Numbered from the stretch's first letter, positions 36,067-45,811 are shown. The stretch is 64,000 bases of DNA from Burkholderia sp. 4M9327F10 (GCF_005503145.1 NZ_SCNV01000047.1:1-64000), one strand, 5' to 3'. Notes: generated by a model not told the origin, from the sequence alone. Numbers and translations are program-made.

Positions 36067-36154
36067 CTTTACGTCACAAATGACGATTTTTCATATCGAT
36101 ATATTCAAATTAGGATTAGCACATCCAAACAGAACCGCCTCCAAGGCGACTGCC

Positions 36155-37240
36155 ATGTCCACCGCCCAGATTCACGCCACTCACAACCACGCCGTCTCCT
36201 CCACCCGAGGCCAGCTCAACGGCATCCTGTTCGTCGCCCTGTTCGCCGCCGCCGTGACGCGCATCGCCGCGCTGCCGGCCATTGCCGGTCTCGGTTTGAG
36301 CCCGCTGATCGTCGGTATTGTCGCCGGTGCCCTTTACGGCAATGCGCTGCGCGACGGGATGCCTGCCAGTTGGGCGGCCGGCGTCAACTTTTCCGCGCGC
36401 AAGCTGTTGCGCATCGCCGTGGCGTTCTTCGGCCTGCGTGTGAGCCTGCAGGAAATCGCCCAGGTAGGCCTGCCGGGCCTCGCGGAATCGGTGCTGGTGG
36501 TGGTGAGCACGCTCGCTATCGGTACCTGGGCCGGCATGAAGCTGATGAAGCTCGACCGCGACACGGCCCTCCTGACCGCCGCGGGCAGCGCCATCTGCGG
36601 CGCCGCTGCGGTGCTCGCCTTCGAATCGACACTGCAATCGAAGCCGCACAAGAGCGCCATGGCAGTGGGCAGCGTGGTGCTGTTCGGCACCCTCTCGATG
36701 TTCCTTTACCCGATCCTGTTCAAGGCCGGCTGGCTGCATCTGGATACGGTCGGCGCGGGGCTGTTTTTCGGCGGCACGATTCACGAAGTGGCCCAGGTCG
36801 TGGGCGCCGCCAGCAACGTCAGCCCGGAAGCCACCCACATTGCCACCATCGTCAAGATGACACGGGTCATGCTGCTGGTGCCGGTGCTGCTCGTAATCGG
36901 CGTGTGGATCAACCGCCCGGCGCGCGGTGCGGCAGCAGGCGCAAAGTCCACGGCGCAGCACACGCCGCGCAAGCTGGCGATTCCCTGGTTCGCGCTCGGT
37001 TTCCTCGGCTTCGTGGTGGTGAATTCGCTGCATATCCTGCCGGAAGCGGCCACCCAGACGCTGAACACGCTCGACACCTTCGCGCTCACCATGGCCATGA
37101 CCGCGCTTGGAATCGAAACCCGTATCTCGCAGATCCGCGAAGCCGGCCCGCGCGCGCTGACCACCGGGCTGATCCTGTACGTGTGGCTGATCGGCGGCGG
37201 GCTCGGCATCACCTGGGCCGTGCAGCGCCTGCTGGGCTGA
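36155..37240 (+). CDS. yeiH: YeiH family membrane protein (UPF0324)
   Basis: A 361-residue polytopic inner-membrane protein of the YeiH/UPF0324 (PSE) family. The diagnostic blocks are AAGSAICGAAAVLAFE, FGGTIHEVAQVVGAA and TALGIETRISQIREAG. The role is not firmly known; YeiE/YeiH in enterobacteria has been linked to sulphite-related stress. The start at 36155 (MSTAQIH) has AAGGCGA; the frame reaches back to 36080 through the operator region. A terminator follows at 37276-37296. Confidence 0.92.
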   Translation: MSTAQIHATHNHAVSSTRGQLNGILFVALFAAAVTRIAALPAIAGLGLSPLIVGIVAGALYGNALRDGMPASWAAGVNFSARKLLRIAVAFFGLRVSLQEIAQVGLPGLAESVLVVVSTLAIGTWAGMKLMKLDRDTALLTAAGSAICGAAAVLAFESTLQSKPHKSAMAVGSVVLFGTLSMFLYPILFKAGWLHLDTVGAGLFFGGTIHEVAQVVGAASNVSPEATHIATIVKMTRVMLLVPVLLVIGVWINRPARGAAAGAKSTAQHTPRKLAIPWFALGFLGFVVVNSLHILPEAATQTLNTLDTFALTMAMTALGIETRISQIREAGPRALTTGLILYVWLIGGGLGITWAVQRLLG

Positions 37241-37275
37241 TGCGCCGCACTGACACCGTTATGCGCCTTGCCACG

Positions 37276-37298
37276 AACCCCGCCGCGTGCGGGGTTTT
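37276..37298 (+). terminator. Terminator of yeiH
   Basis: AACCCCGC (37276-37283) pairs with GCGGGGTT (37289-37296), followed by further T residues. It lies 36 bp after the yeiH stop. Confidence 0.65.
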
Positions 37299-37403
37299 GC
37301 GCATCCCGGCGCACACCGCGGCGCGCACCGGCGGCATACTGGCCGTGCGCGTCACGTCGATCGGCGGGCGCGCCATCTGAACCAGCCGAATGAGGATCGA
37401 TCG

Positions 37404-38141
37404 ATGAGCTTTGAACTCTACTATTGGGACGGCTTGCAGGGTCGCGGCGAATTCGTGCGGCTCGCGCTGGAGGAAGCACGTGCGGACTACATCGAAGTGG
37501 CGCGCGGCGACGAAGCTTCCGGGCAAGGCACCGGCGCGATGCTGGCCGCGATGCGCAGCCGCAGCGTGTCCTGCCCGCCGTTTGCGCCGCCGTTTCTGCG
37601 CGACGGCGATCTGCTGATCTCGCAGACCGCCAATATCCTTTTCTACCTCGGCCCGAAGCTCGGCCTCGCGCCCGCCGACGAGAACCTACGGTATGTGGCA
37701 AACGGCCTGCAACTGACGATCGCCGATGTCGTCACCGAAGTTCACGACACCCACCATCCGATCGCAAGCGGCCTCTACTATGAGGAGCAGAAGGACGCCG
37801 CGAAGCTGCGCGCGCATGATTTCATCGATCATCGGCTGCCGAAGTTCATGCGCTACTTCGAGCGCGTGCTGCAGCAGAATCCGGCGGGCGACGCGCACCT
37901 GGTCGGCGCCGCGCTGACCTACGTCGATCTCTCGATGTTCCAGTTGATCGACGCCCTGCATTACGCCTTTCCCAAGGCGACCCGGCATTTCGGCGAGCAC
38001 TACCCGCGCCTCGCCGCGCTGCACGATGCGGTCGCCGCACGCCCTAACGTTGCCGCCTACCTGGCTTCAGAGCGGCGCCTCGGCTACAACGAGTCGTGCA
38101 TCTTCCGGCACTATCCGGAACTCGACAAGGCCGCCCAGTGA
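37404..38141 (+). CDS. Glutathione S-transferase
   Basis: A 245-residue cytoplasmic enzyme. An N-terminal thioredoxin-like domain (LYYWDGLQGRGEFVRLALEEA) with the SQTANIL glutathione-binding turn (residues about 73-79) leads into an all-helical C-terminal domain. It resembles eukaryote-like sigma-type GSTs more than the beta class. The start 37404 is supported by GAGGA. The substrate is unknown. It is followed by a ClC channel gene about 160 bp downstream. Confidence 0.88.
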   Translation: MSFELYYWDGLQGRGEFVRLALEEARADYIEVARGDEASGQGTGAMLAAMRSRSVSCPPFAPPFLRDGDLLISQTANILFYLGPKLGLAPADENLRYVANGLQLTIADVVTEVHDTHHPIASGLYYEEQKDAAKLRAHDFIDHRLPKFMRYFERVLQQNPAGDAHLVGAALTYVDLSMFQLIDALHYAFPKATRHFGEHYPRLAALHDAVAARPNVAAYLASERRLGYNESCIFRHYPELDKAAQ

Positions 38142-38304
38142 CCCTCGCGGCAGCTCTGACAGCCCTGACGGGACATGGCCGGCGGCGCGGCAAAAACGTG
38201 TTGCGCCCTTCCAAAAACGCCCCGTCGGGCCACTCCCACGCGCGCCGCGCAATGCTATTCTTGCGCGCGGTTTCTCTTCACTCATCACCTGGCCCGCTGC
38301 CGTC

Positions 38305-40038
38305 GTGCTTTCATTCCTGCTGAAGCTGCGCACCCGCGCGCAAGAGATGTTCCGGCTCTCGGACGCCCACACGATGCTGGTCTGGTCGGTGGTGGTGGGC
38401 GTCGCGGGCGCGTTTGCGACCATCGCCTTTCGCGAAGCCATCTCGCTGCTGCAACTGGCATTTGTGGGCCGCTCGGGCAGCCTCGTCGGAATGGCGCTCA
38501 GCCTGCCGTGGACCGAGCGCATCTGGCTGCCCGCCGCGGGCGGCCTGATAGCCGGGTTCCTGCTGCTGGTCGCGCAGCGCCATGTGGACAAGAACAGCCA
38601 CATCGACTACATGGAAGCCGTGGCCATCGGCGACGGCGTGGTGCCGGTGCGGCTGAGCTTCTGGCGCAGCGTGTCGTCGCTGTTCACGATCTCGAGCGGC
38701 GGCTCGATCGGCCGCGAAGGTCCAATGGTGCAGCTGGCGGCGCTCGCCGCATCGCTGATTGGCCGCTGGGTGCATTTCGACCCGCCGCGCCTGCGTCTGC
38801 TGGTAGCCTGCGGCGCCGCGGCCGGCATTACCGCGGCGTATAGCGCGCCGATTGCCGGCGCCTTCTTCGTGACCGAGATCGTGCTCGGCTCAATGGCGAT
38901 GGAAAGCTTCGGGCCGGTCGTGGTCGCCGCGGTGGTCGCGAACATCACCATGCGCGAGTTCACCAGCTACAGTCCGCCCTACGAGATGCCAGCGTTTCCG
39001 CCCATAGCCGGCCTCGAAGTCCTGCTGTTCGTCGCGCTAGGCGTGCTATGCGGCGCAGCGGCGCCACAGTTCCTGCGCATGCTCGACATCTCGAAAGCGG
39101 GGTTTCGCAAGCTGCCGCTGCCGTTGCCCGTGAGACTGGCGTTGGGTGGCCTTGTCGTGGGCATTCTGTCGGTATGGTCGCCCGATGTATGGGGTAATGG
39201 CTACAGCGTCGTCAACTCGATCCTTCATTCGCCGTGGACCTGGACGGCGCTCGTCTTCGTGCTCGTGTTCAAGCTGGTGGCGACCGCCGCCACCGCCGGT
39301 TCGGGTGCGGTAGGCGGGGTTTTCACGCCGACGCTGTTCGTCGGCGCGGTGGTCGGCTCGCTGTTCGGCCTGGGAATGCATGCGCTGTGGCCGAACGCCA
39401 CCTCGGCGCCCTACGCGTACGCCATGGTCGGCATGGGTGCATTTCTCGCCGGCGCCACCCAGGCGCCGCTGATGGCGATCCTGATGATCTTCGAGATGAC
39501 GCTCAGCTATCAGGTGGTGCTGCCGCTGATGCTGTCGTGCGTGGTCGCGTACTTCGTGGCGCGCGCCATCGGCAAGACCTCGATGTACGAGATCACCCTG
39601 CACCGCAACCGCGAGGAACAGGAACGCGTGCGCCTGCGCGCGACCCAGATGCGCGAGCTGATCCGCCCGGCCGAAACGGTCGTGGCGCCGGCCGCAACGG
39701 TGCAGGAGATGACGCGGGTGTTCCTCGAATATCCGGTGAAGTATCTGTACGTGGCCGACGAGCACGGCTCGTTCCTCGGCGTGGTCGCATTGAAAGACAT
39801 CACCTCCGACCTGCTGGAAAAACGCGATACCGCGACGAAAACCGCCGCCGATTATCTGCAGCCGCACTTCGACGTGTTGACGCCCGATATGCCGCTAGGC
39901 GTCGCGCTGCAGCACTTCATGGCGTTCCAGGGTGAGCGGCTGCCGGTCATCGAGAGCCTTGCGCATCCGAAACTGGCGGGGGTGGTCTACAAGACCTCGC
40001 TGCTCGACGCGTATTTCCGCATGAATCCGACCCGCTGA
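38305..40038 (+). CDS. ClC-type voltage-gated chloride channel/transporter (ClcB-like) with CBS domains
   Basis: A 577-residue membrane protein. The ClC core has the anion-selectivity motifs (GGSIGREGPMVQLAA in place of the GSGIP/GREGP pair, and GSGAVGGVFTPTLF). The C-terminal 120 residues form a CBS pair (VAPAATVQEMTRVFLEYPVK and onward). The start is uncertain: I use GTG 38305 (VLSFLLKLRTRAQEMF), while ATG 38347 is an alternative and the open frame runs back into the GST gene. A small hairpin with a TATTCT loop lies at 38246-38267. Confidence 0.88.
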   Translation: MLSFLLKLRTRAQEMFRLSDAHTMLVWSVVVGVAGAFATIAFREAISLLQLAFVGRSGSLVGMALSLPWTERIWLPAAGGLIAGFLLLVAQRHVDKNSHIDYMEAVAIGDGVVPVRLSFWRSVSSLFTISSGGSIGREGPMVQLAALAASLIGRWVHFDPPRLRLLVACGAAAGITAAYSAPIAGAFFVTEIVLGSMAMESFGPVVVAAVVANITMREFTSYSPPYEMPAFPPIAGLEVLLFVALGVLCGAAAPQFLRMLDISKAGFRKLPLPLPVRLALGGLVVGILSVWSPDVWGNGYSVVNSILHSPWTWTALVFVLVFKLVATAATAGSGAVGGVFTPTLFVGAVVGSLFGLGMHALWPNATSAPYAYAMVGMGAFLAGATQAPLMAILMIFEMTLSYQVVLPLMLSCVVAYFVARAIGKTSMYEITLHRNREEQERVRLRATQMRELIRPAETVVAPAATVQEMTRVFLEYPVKYLYVADEHGSFLGVVALKDITSDLLEKRDTATKTAADYLQPHFDVLTPDMPLGVALQHFMAFQGERLPVIESLAHPKLAGVVYKTSLLDAYFRMNPTR

Positions 40039-40350
40039 ACGGGAGCGCCCGCCGCGGCGCTGTAGACGTTTTGAAATGCTCCGTTAGGCAAGCGCGGCCG
40101 TGTTTCCAACGCGAGTACGATTTTTCTGCGATGATTCATCTAGGCGGCATAAGCCCTCGCGGTCTTGCCTGGCTTTGTGGTTGTTTTTGTGGCACTTTTT
40201 TGAGCTAGTTGCAAGATTTGCCGTCTAAGATGGAAGAAGTGCGGCGCGTCGCGAGCGAGGCTGCACGAGGCGCGTGTCTGCCCTGCGGCCGCAGGAGTGG
40301 CACAGTGCTTGCTGCAGCCTCTGCGCTGCATGAGCAAAGGAGGTCGGGCG
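40039..40350. other. Intergenic region downstream of the ClC gene
   Basis: No gene recognised in 312 bp. The only landmark is the strong AAAGGAGG Shine-Dalgarno at 40336-40343 of the next gene. Confidence 0.4.
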
Positions 40351-40602
40351 ATGAAAACCTCGACACTGATGGTGATGGTCACGCTGTCTGCTTCGTGCTT
40401 CGCGGCGCCGGTTCATACCGCGCTCGACAGCACCGTCAATAGCGCGGCGGAACGCGCCAACGCAGCGCCCGTGGCGCCTGCCGCTCCCAATGTGGCCGTC
40501 ACCGACGGCAACCGGCCGCAGCAGTGGGAGCATATCGCGCTGCCGAAGTCGCGCCATCTGGAACGCGGCCTGAACGCACAGAACGAGCATCTGCAAACCT
40601 GA
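40351..40602 (+). CDS. Small exported protein of unknown function
   Basis: An 83-residue protein with a signal peptide (MKTSTLMVMVTLSASCFAAP, cleavage near FAA-PV). The mature part of about 65 residues is Ala/Pro/Asn-rich, and no domain is recognised. AAAGGAGG, seven bases before the ATG, gives strong translation. It is similar in style to the small exported proteins at the left end of the window but not evidently homologous. Confidence 0.75.
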   Translation: MKTSTLMVMVTLSASCFAAPVHTALDSTVNSAAERANAAPVAPAAPNVAVTDGNRPQQWEHIALPKSRHLERGLNAQNEHLQT

Positions 40603-40719
40603 GCGCCGTTTCGCGATGGCGCTATACGCGGGTATGCGCGGTCCGAAAGATGTCACGTCGTGCTGTACCGGGTGCGCCACGCAACTGCATAATCGTCACA
40701 TCAAACAAGGAGCGCGTGC

Positions 40720-40968
40720 ATGGCCAATCCGGCTTCATCTGACGAGTCTGGCGAATCCGGCGAAGCGATCGATCTGCAGATCAGCGACGTGTTGCGCGAG
40801 GTCAGCTATCCGATCAACAAGGACGGTCTGGTCGATGCCGCGCGCGAAGCCGGCGTCAGCAATGAAGTGCTGGCCATGCTCGACGGCCTGCCCGAGCAGG
40901 ACTATGCCGATGTCGCAGCCGTCACCCGGCTGATCGGCAGCAACTTCGGCCCCGGACTCGGCGCCTGA
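40720..40968 (+). CDS. DUF2795 domain protein
   Basis: An 82-residue soluble protein. The block EVSYPINKDGLVDAAREAGVSNEVLAMLDGLPEQDYADVAAV is the DUF2795 pattern (a short helical domain following a Y-P-hydrophobic turn). The role is unknown. AAGGAGC precedes the ATG. An AraC-type regulator begins 17 bp downstream on the same strand, so the two may be cotranscribed. Confidence 0.85.
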   Translation: MANPASSDESGESGEAIDLQISDVLREVSYPINKDGLVDAAREAGVSNEVLAMLDGLPEQDYADVAAVTRLIGSNFGPGLGA

Positions 40969-40984
40969 ACCCATCAAGCGAACC

Positions 40985-41869
40985 ATGAGCGTGATATTGA
41001 AGGCGCGCCACGGCGCGGGCGCGGACTGGATCGATCGTGCGCCGCAGGCAGGCGGCATCGAACGCATCGAGGCGTTCTTTCATCACAACGCCTACGACCT
41101 GCACCGCCACGACACCTATGCAATCGGCCGCACGCTCGCGGGCGTGCAGAGCTTCCATTACCGCCGCAGTCTGCGCAACAGCGTGCCCGGCACCACCATG
41201 GTGCTGCATCCGGACGAAGCGCACGACGGCCATGCCGGTACCGACGAGGGCTTTCGCTATCGCATGGTGTATATCGAACCGGCGCTGTTTCAGCAGGCGC
41301 TGGGGGGCAAGGCGTTGCCCTTCGTCGAGGGCGGAATGTCGCACGACCCGCGCCTGTTCGCGGCGACCGAAGGGCTATTGCAGGCAATCGACTGCGCGCT
41401 CGACCCGCTCGAACAGGACGACGCGATTTTCGAACTGGCGATGGCGCTCGACGCAGTGGCCGGCTCCGAACCGCAGCCGGGCAAGCGAAGCGCCGACTAT
41501 CACGCGGCCGAACGGGCGCGCCAGTACATCCACGATGCGCTCGACCAGCCCGTGACGCTCGACGTTCTGGCGATGGCGAGCGGCCGCGACAAATGGAGCC
41601 TGTCGCGCGATTTCCGGCTGCTGTTCGGCACCAGCCCACACCGCTATCTGACCATGCGACGGCTCGACCTGGTGCGCCGGCTCGCCACCGAAGGCCGGCC
41701 GCTGGCCGACGCCTCGGCCGCCGCCGGCTTCGCCGATCAAAGCCATATGACGCGGCACTTTACGAAGACGTGGGGCATCTCGCCGTCGCGCTGGCTGAAC
41801 ATGCTGAAGCTCGCGGCGAATACGGGGGCGGTGTCGGGCCAGAGTTCGGGTTTTAGCGCGAGGCGCTAG
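40985..41869 (+). CDS. AraC-family transcriptional regulator
   Basis: A 294-residue regulator. An N-terminal cupin-like ligand domain (HRHDTYAIGRTLAGVQSFHYR, residues about 40-61) precedes the C-terminal double helix-turn-helix (about 180-285, with LSRDFRLLFGTSPHRYLTMRRL and ADASAAAGFADQSHMTRHFT). The last 20 residues are low complexity. It follows the DUF2795 gene closely and is followed by a 9-bp repeat array and a cupin gene. The ligand is unknown. Confidence 0.92.
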   Translation: MSVILKARHGAGADWIDRAPQAGGIERIEAFFHHNAYDLHRHDTYAIGRTLAGVQSFHYRRSLRNSVPGTTMVLHPDEAHDGHAGTDEGFRYRMVYIEPALFQQALGGKALPFVEGGMSHDPRLFAATEGLLQAIDCALDPLEQDDAIFELAMALDAVAGSEPQPGKRSADYHAAERARQYIHDALDQPVTLDVLAMASGRDKWSLSRDFRLLFGTSPHRYLTMRRLDLVRRLATEGRPLADASAAAGFADQSHMTRHFTKTWGISPSRWLNMLKLAANTGAVSGQSSGFSARR

Positions 41870-41883
41870 CGGGCCTGGCGTCG

Positions 41884-41937
41884 CTGGACTCGCTGGACTC
41901 GCTGGACTCGCTGGACTCGCTGGACTCGCTGGACTCG
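41884..41937. repeat. 9-bp tandem repeat, six copies, between AraC and cupin genes
   Basis: CTGGACTCG is repeated six times with no mismatch, 15 bp after the AraC stop and about 135 bp before the cupin start. It is intergenic. Confidence 0.95.
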
Positions 41938-42072
41938 CTGGGCCGCCGGACCGCCGGGTCATCACGGCGCGGCGCCGGGTCGCCATCGCCCCCGCGCACA
42001 TTCGTACAAGACGATGCCGCACCAACGCCGTACGCTCGTCGGCATTCTTTACAACCACCCGGGAGTACAGCC

Positions 42073-42471
42073 ATGTCGAGCACGCCGGCCAGCACGGCCA
42101 TTCAGGCGCCGTACCGCGCCATTAACTTTGCGGACAAACTCTCGCTGATTCCCGATCAGTGGCAACAGCGTGTGGTGGCCGAAATGAACGACTATCAGTT
42201 CAAGCTCGTGAAAATCGAGGGTGACTTCATCTGGCACGTGCACACGGATACGGACGAGACGTTTATCGTGCTGGACGGTCGCTTGAGGATCGACTTCCGG
42301 GACGGCGCCGTGCACCTGGGCGCGGGCGAGATGTTCGTCGTGCCGCGCGGCAAGGAGCACAAGCCGTATGCGGAAAAAGAGGTGCAGATGCTGGTGATCG
42401 AGCCGCGCGGCGTGCGCAATACCGGCGAGCAGGAGAACGAGCGGACGGCGGCTAACGACTTGTGGATCTGA
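42073..42471 (+). CDS. Cupin-domain protein
   Basis: A 132-residue single-domain cupin. The two metal-binding motifs are visible: HVHTDTDETFIVLDG (G-x-HxHxxxE type) and PRGKEHKPYAEKEV. No ligand can be predicted. The start ATG 42073 has GGGAG about nine bases upstream. It is preceded by a 9-bp repeat array and the AraC gene and converges with a GNAT gene. Confidence 0.88.
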   Translation: MSSTPASTAIQAPYRAINFADKLSLIPDQWQQRVVAEMNDYQFKLVKIEGDFIWHVHTDTDETFIVLDGRLRIDFRDGAVHLGAGEMFVVPRGKEHKPYAEKEVQMLVIEPRGVRNTGEQENERTAANDLWI

Positions 42472-42528
42472 GCGGTCGAGGCGGACAGAGGCGGGCTGGC
42501 GCCACATGCCTGCGCCGCCCTGCCCGCG

Positions 42529-42984
42529 TCAGACCTGCGCCAGCACCGCCTTCGGCTCGCGAAGGTAGTAGATATCCCACTCGCTCTCGGCGATCTTGAC
42601 GAAACCGTGCCGCTGATAGAAACGGTTCGAAGCGCTCTCGCGCAACGCCCCCACCCTGATCGGCAGGCGCTGGGCATCGGCATCAGCCAGCACGGCGTCG
42701 AGCACCGCAGCGCCGACACCCTTGCCCTGATGCGCGGGAACAATGTACAGATGATCGAGCAGCAGATGAGCCGACTCGGGCCTGACCACCACGAAGCCGG
42801 CCTTCTCTCCGTCGACCAGAATGTAGCGGCAGCAGGCGGGATCGAACGAAGCGAGAAACCGCTCACGCGCACGCACGGGATCGAAACGGCCGATCCGCTC
42901 CAGACTCTCGCGCATGGCTTCGATTCGGATCTGTACCAGTGTGTCTGCGTCGTGGCTGGTGGTGCTGGCGAAGGTTACGTTCAT
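42529..42984 (-). CDS. GNAT family N-acetyltransferase
   Basis: A 151-residue acyltransferase. The acetyl-CoA-binding motif A is present (LDHLYIVPAHQGKGVGAAVLDAV, with the Q-G-K-G-V-G loop), and motif B follows (NRFYQRHGF). The start 42984 (MNVTFAST) matches the usual length; a longer frame from 43062 has no support. The substrate is unknown. It is transcribed convergently with the cupin gene. Confidence 0.9.
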   Translation of the reverse strand: MNVTFASTTSHDADTLVQIRIEAMRESLERIGRFDPVRARERFLASFDPACCRYILVDGEKAGFVVVRPESAHLLLDHLYIVPAHQGKGVGAAVLDAVLADADAQRLPIRVGALRESASNRFYQRHGFVKIAESEWDIYYLREPKAVLAQV

Positions 42985-43175
42985 CGCGTTAATCGCGCTC
43001 AATTCGTCATGCTCCCCGGATAGCGTAGGCGGACGTGCCGCGGATAGCCGGCGTGCGTGCATCGCATCGCCGCTGACCCGCAGTATCGCCTGATTGCCGC
43101 AACACGCTCAAGGGTGACGCACGAGGCAAACGTGCGACAGCGTAATCAATCTTGCCGGCGCGAATGGTTCCCTGA

Positions 43176-43775
43176 TCAACTGGATTCAACCGTGCCAGCC
43201 CAAAGCGAGCGGATCGCCGCGATACCATGGGCACCCGCCTCGCGGGCATCGGCCAGGCAACCGGTCGTCATCCCGCCAAGGGCATAGACCGGGATCGAGG
43301 TCAGTTTCACGAGCTCACGAAAGCGTAGCCAGCCAAGGGGCTCCGCCGTGGTATGCGTCGCCGTGGGCAACACGGGGGAGACAGTCAACAGATCGGCACC
43401 AATACGGTTCGCCTGCAGTACCTGGTGCGCGTCGTGACAGGCGGCCGACACCAGCAGCCCGGGAGGCAACGGTCTGCTGACGCACACCATCAGGCGAGTG
43501 CTGGTGAGGTGCACACCGTCAGCCTGTACGGCGTGCACGACATCGATGGGGGCATTCAACAGCAACTTCGCGTGATGGCGCCGGCAACAAGCGAGGACCT
43601 GCGTGGCGAGGACAACATATTCCGGCGCTGTCAGGCTCTTGGCCCGCAACTGCACCAGGCGGACTCCCGCTTCGAGCGAGCGTTCCAGGTCCGCGACAAA
43701 ATCAGCGAAGGGCTTGCCGGCAGGCGGTTCTGGCGTAACGAGGCAGGTTGGCGGCAGGTTCGTCGAATCGGTCAT
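43176..43775 (-). CDS. ThiE/TenI-like protein
   Basis: A 199-residue TIM-barrel protein like the thiamine-phosphate synthase domain fused to Nudix (MutT) in many betaproteobacteria, here free-standing. The blocks RLVQLRAKSLT, LNAPIDVVHAVQADGVHL and VYALGGM are typical. Several synthase residues seem altered (SPVLPTATH), so catalytic thiamine-phosphate synthesis is doubtful. The start is fixed by an in-frame TGA nine bases upstream in the repeat array. The sequence just before the ATG is AACCTCC, so no Shine-Dalgarno exists. It follows the MHS transporter gene on the same strand. Confidence 0.7.
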   Translation of the reverse strand: MTDSTNLPPTCLVTPEPPAGKPFADFVADLERSLEAGVRLVQLRAKSLTAPEYVVLATQVLACCRRHHAKLLLNAPIDVVHAVQADGVHLTSTRLMVCVSRPLPPGLLVSAACHDAHQVLQANRIGADLLTVSPVLPTATHTTAEPLGWLRFRELVKLTSIPVYALGGMTTGCLADAREAGAHGIAAIRSLWAGTVESS

Positions 43776-43781
43776 GGAGGT

Positions 43782-43829
<48 letters not shown>

Positions 43830-43831
<2 letters not shown>

Positions 43832-45155
43832 AGAGAGTCGAGGACGGCTCGTGTTGCCGCTTCAGTCCGATCGCATCGAAAGAAGCACGACGCTGGTCGC
43901 GCCGTTCCACGCAAACGCGATATGCAACGGGCGCGGCCAGCACACCCATTATCACGATGTAGAGCGCCGGCGCGGTCAACAGATGCGTGACCTTGATCAG
44001 ACCGGCGCAAACCACCGGCGCGGTCCCGCCGAAAATCGCGGTGGCAAATGAATAGGTGCTCGCCATGCCGAAACTACGCCAATTGTCCCGAAACAGGTCC
44101 GGCAGCACAACGAAAATAACGCCGACCAAACATCCACCCATTACGGCGAACGCGGCCTGCGCCAGCAACAACGTTGAAAAATCACCGTGTTGCAACATCA
44201 CGAACAGCCCGTAAGTGCTACAGACCAGCGACACAATTCCGAGCAGCACGAGATTCGACGCATCGATCCAACGTGTGGCATAGCCCGCGAGTACCATCGA
44301 TATCGAAAAAATCACCAGTGTAAGCACATTCGTCAGGCGGGCGTCGAACGCGGATACGCCGAGATAGCTGTGCAGATAGCCTGGCAGCCAGACAAACGCC
44401 GTATAGATGAGCACTTCCATAAAGGCAACCAGGATCACGGCCTGGATCAGCGGCCGCACCGGCCTTGCCCGTATTGCGCGATGCGCCTCATGATCCACGG
44501 TACCGGAAATCGAGGACCTGAGCGAGTAAATCCACAGCGACATGGGAATGCAGAGCACGAAAGGCCATCGCCATGACTCTGCCCAATGCCCCGCGGCTGC
44601 CGTACCCAGCAGCCGCGACACAAGCGTGGCGCCATACGGCAACACGAAAACGATCCCCGAGGCCAGCAACATACCCAGGAAGCCGCTGACAACGACCCAC
44701 GCGCAGTACGGACCACGATCCTTGTCTGCGGCGTTGAGCGACACGAAATAGCCGCTCAACGGCATCTCGCCGCCTGCGGAGAACCCCTGAAGCATCTTCA
44801 GGCCGATCAGCAGGCCAGGCGCGAGATAGCCGGCGGTCTGATAAGTCGGCAAAAACGCAATCAATGACGCCGGGACTGCCATGCCGATCATGCTGAGCTT
44901 CAGCGCCAAACCTGGGCCATGCCGGTTGCCGAGAATGCCAAAGGCCACGCTACCCAAAGGGCGCACCAGATAGCTGCTCGCGAACACCGAAAAACTCAGC
45001 ATCAGCGCGGTCTTTTCCGTGGTAGCGGGAAAGAACAGCCGACCGATCTCCAGGGCCATGAAAGCGGTGAGCGAGAACTCGTACCACTCAAAAAGATTCG
45101 CCGTGAGCGCGATTTTCAGAAGGGGATTGAATCGTCGGCGCACAATGTGTTCCAT
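43830..45155 (-). CDS. MHS-family MFS transporter
   Basis: A 441-residue inner-membrane symporter of the metabolite:H+ type, with twelve predicted helices. Blocks are ANLFEWYEFSLTAFMALEIG, SSYLVRPLGSVAFGILGNRHG and QGFSAGGEMPLSGYFVSL, related to KgtP/ProP. The substrate is unknown. The likely start 45155 (MEHIVRRRFNP) lies inside the LuxR gene (40-bp overlap) and lacks a good Shine-Dalgarno, so translational coupling with LuxR is likely. Confidence 0.88.
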
Positions 45156-45811
45156 TTCACGAGGGAGAGCACTCGAGGCAAATTGCCGTCGATCACCTTC
45201 TGGCGCAATGCGTCCAGATGGCATTCCACCGTTCTGTCGGAGATCCCGATGAGCTTCGCGATTTCCTTGTTCGAGAGGCGTTCGGTTTTTAACAACAGGA
45301 CCCGGAACTGTGCATCTGTCGGTAGCACGGAAAAACACTGATCGATACCGAGGCTGATCAACACCCGCCTGATTGCGTTCGTGACATCATAAAATTTCCT
45401 GTAGAGCTGATAGAGATTGCCAGGCGGGAGGGTCGGTGTAAGGTCGTGCCGATAGGTCACAATACCCAGAATGTTCTGCCGGGAACCCAGCACAGGAAAC
45501 TTGACCATTTCCTCCAGTTGCGCATCCCCGTTGTCATCCAGGAATTGATGCCTGCCTAGCACATGAGACTTCGTGGTCCGGGCACGGAAATCAAGTTTTT
45601 CGATCATATTGGCATACCGTGCGCCCCATTCCGGTTGACGAAATTTCAGATCATTTATCGTCAGGCCAACGAGATCCTTTGGATTTTTGACGCCAAATTG
45701 CATCGAATTATAGCGATTATTCACAATATATTTTCCGGTATCAGCTTCCTTGAGGCTGGCTGAAACTGGAAAATTTTCTATGAAGCTAAGGATCGCGCTG
45801 TCGGATTTCAC
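45116..45811 (-). CDS. PAS-LuxR transcriptional regulator
   Basis: A 231-residue regulator. The N-terminal two thirds (about 10-125) form a PAS-like sensor (SDSAILSFIENFPVSASLKE, then YRHDLTPTLPPG). The C-terminal helix-turn-helix (about 170-225) is the LuxR type (LKTERLSNKEIAKLIGISDRTVECHL). I chose GTG 45811, which has AGGATGG upstream; the frame reaches a TTG at 45913. It overlaps the transporter gene that it probably controls. The 5' half of the gene and the region beyond are AT-richer than the rest of the window. Confidence 0.8.
   Translation of the reverse strand: MKSDSAILSFIENFPVSASLKEADTGKYIVNNRYNSMQFGVKNPKDLVGLTINDLKFRQPEWGARYANMIEKLDFRARTTKSHVLGRHQFLDDNGDAQLEEMVKFPVLGSRQNILGIVTYRHDLTPTLPPGNLYQLYRKFYDVTNAIRRVLISLGIDQCFSVLPTDAQFRVLLLKTERLSNKEIAKLIGISDRTVECHLDALRQKVIDGNLPRVLSLVKWNTLCADDSIPF

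Noticed and set aside
41853..42101. Minus-strand frame with a Ser-Ser-Glu repeat
   Set aside because: Produced by the 9-bp array at 41884-41937; it overlaps the cupin start and has no support.
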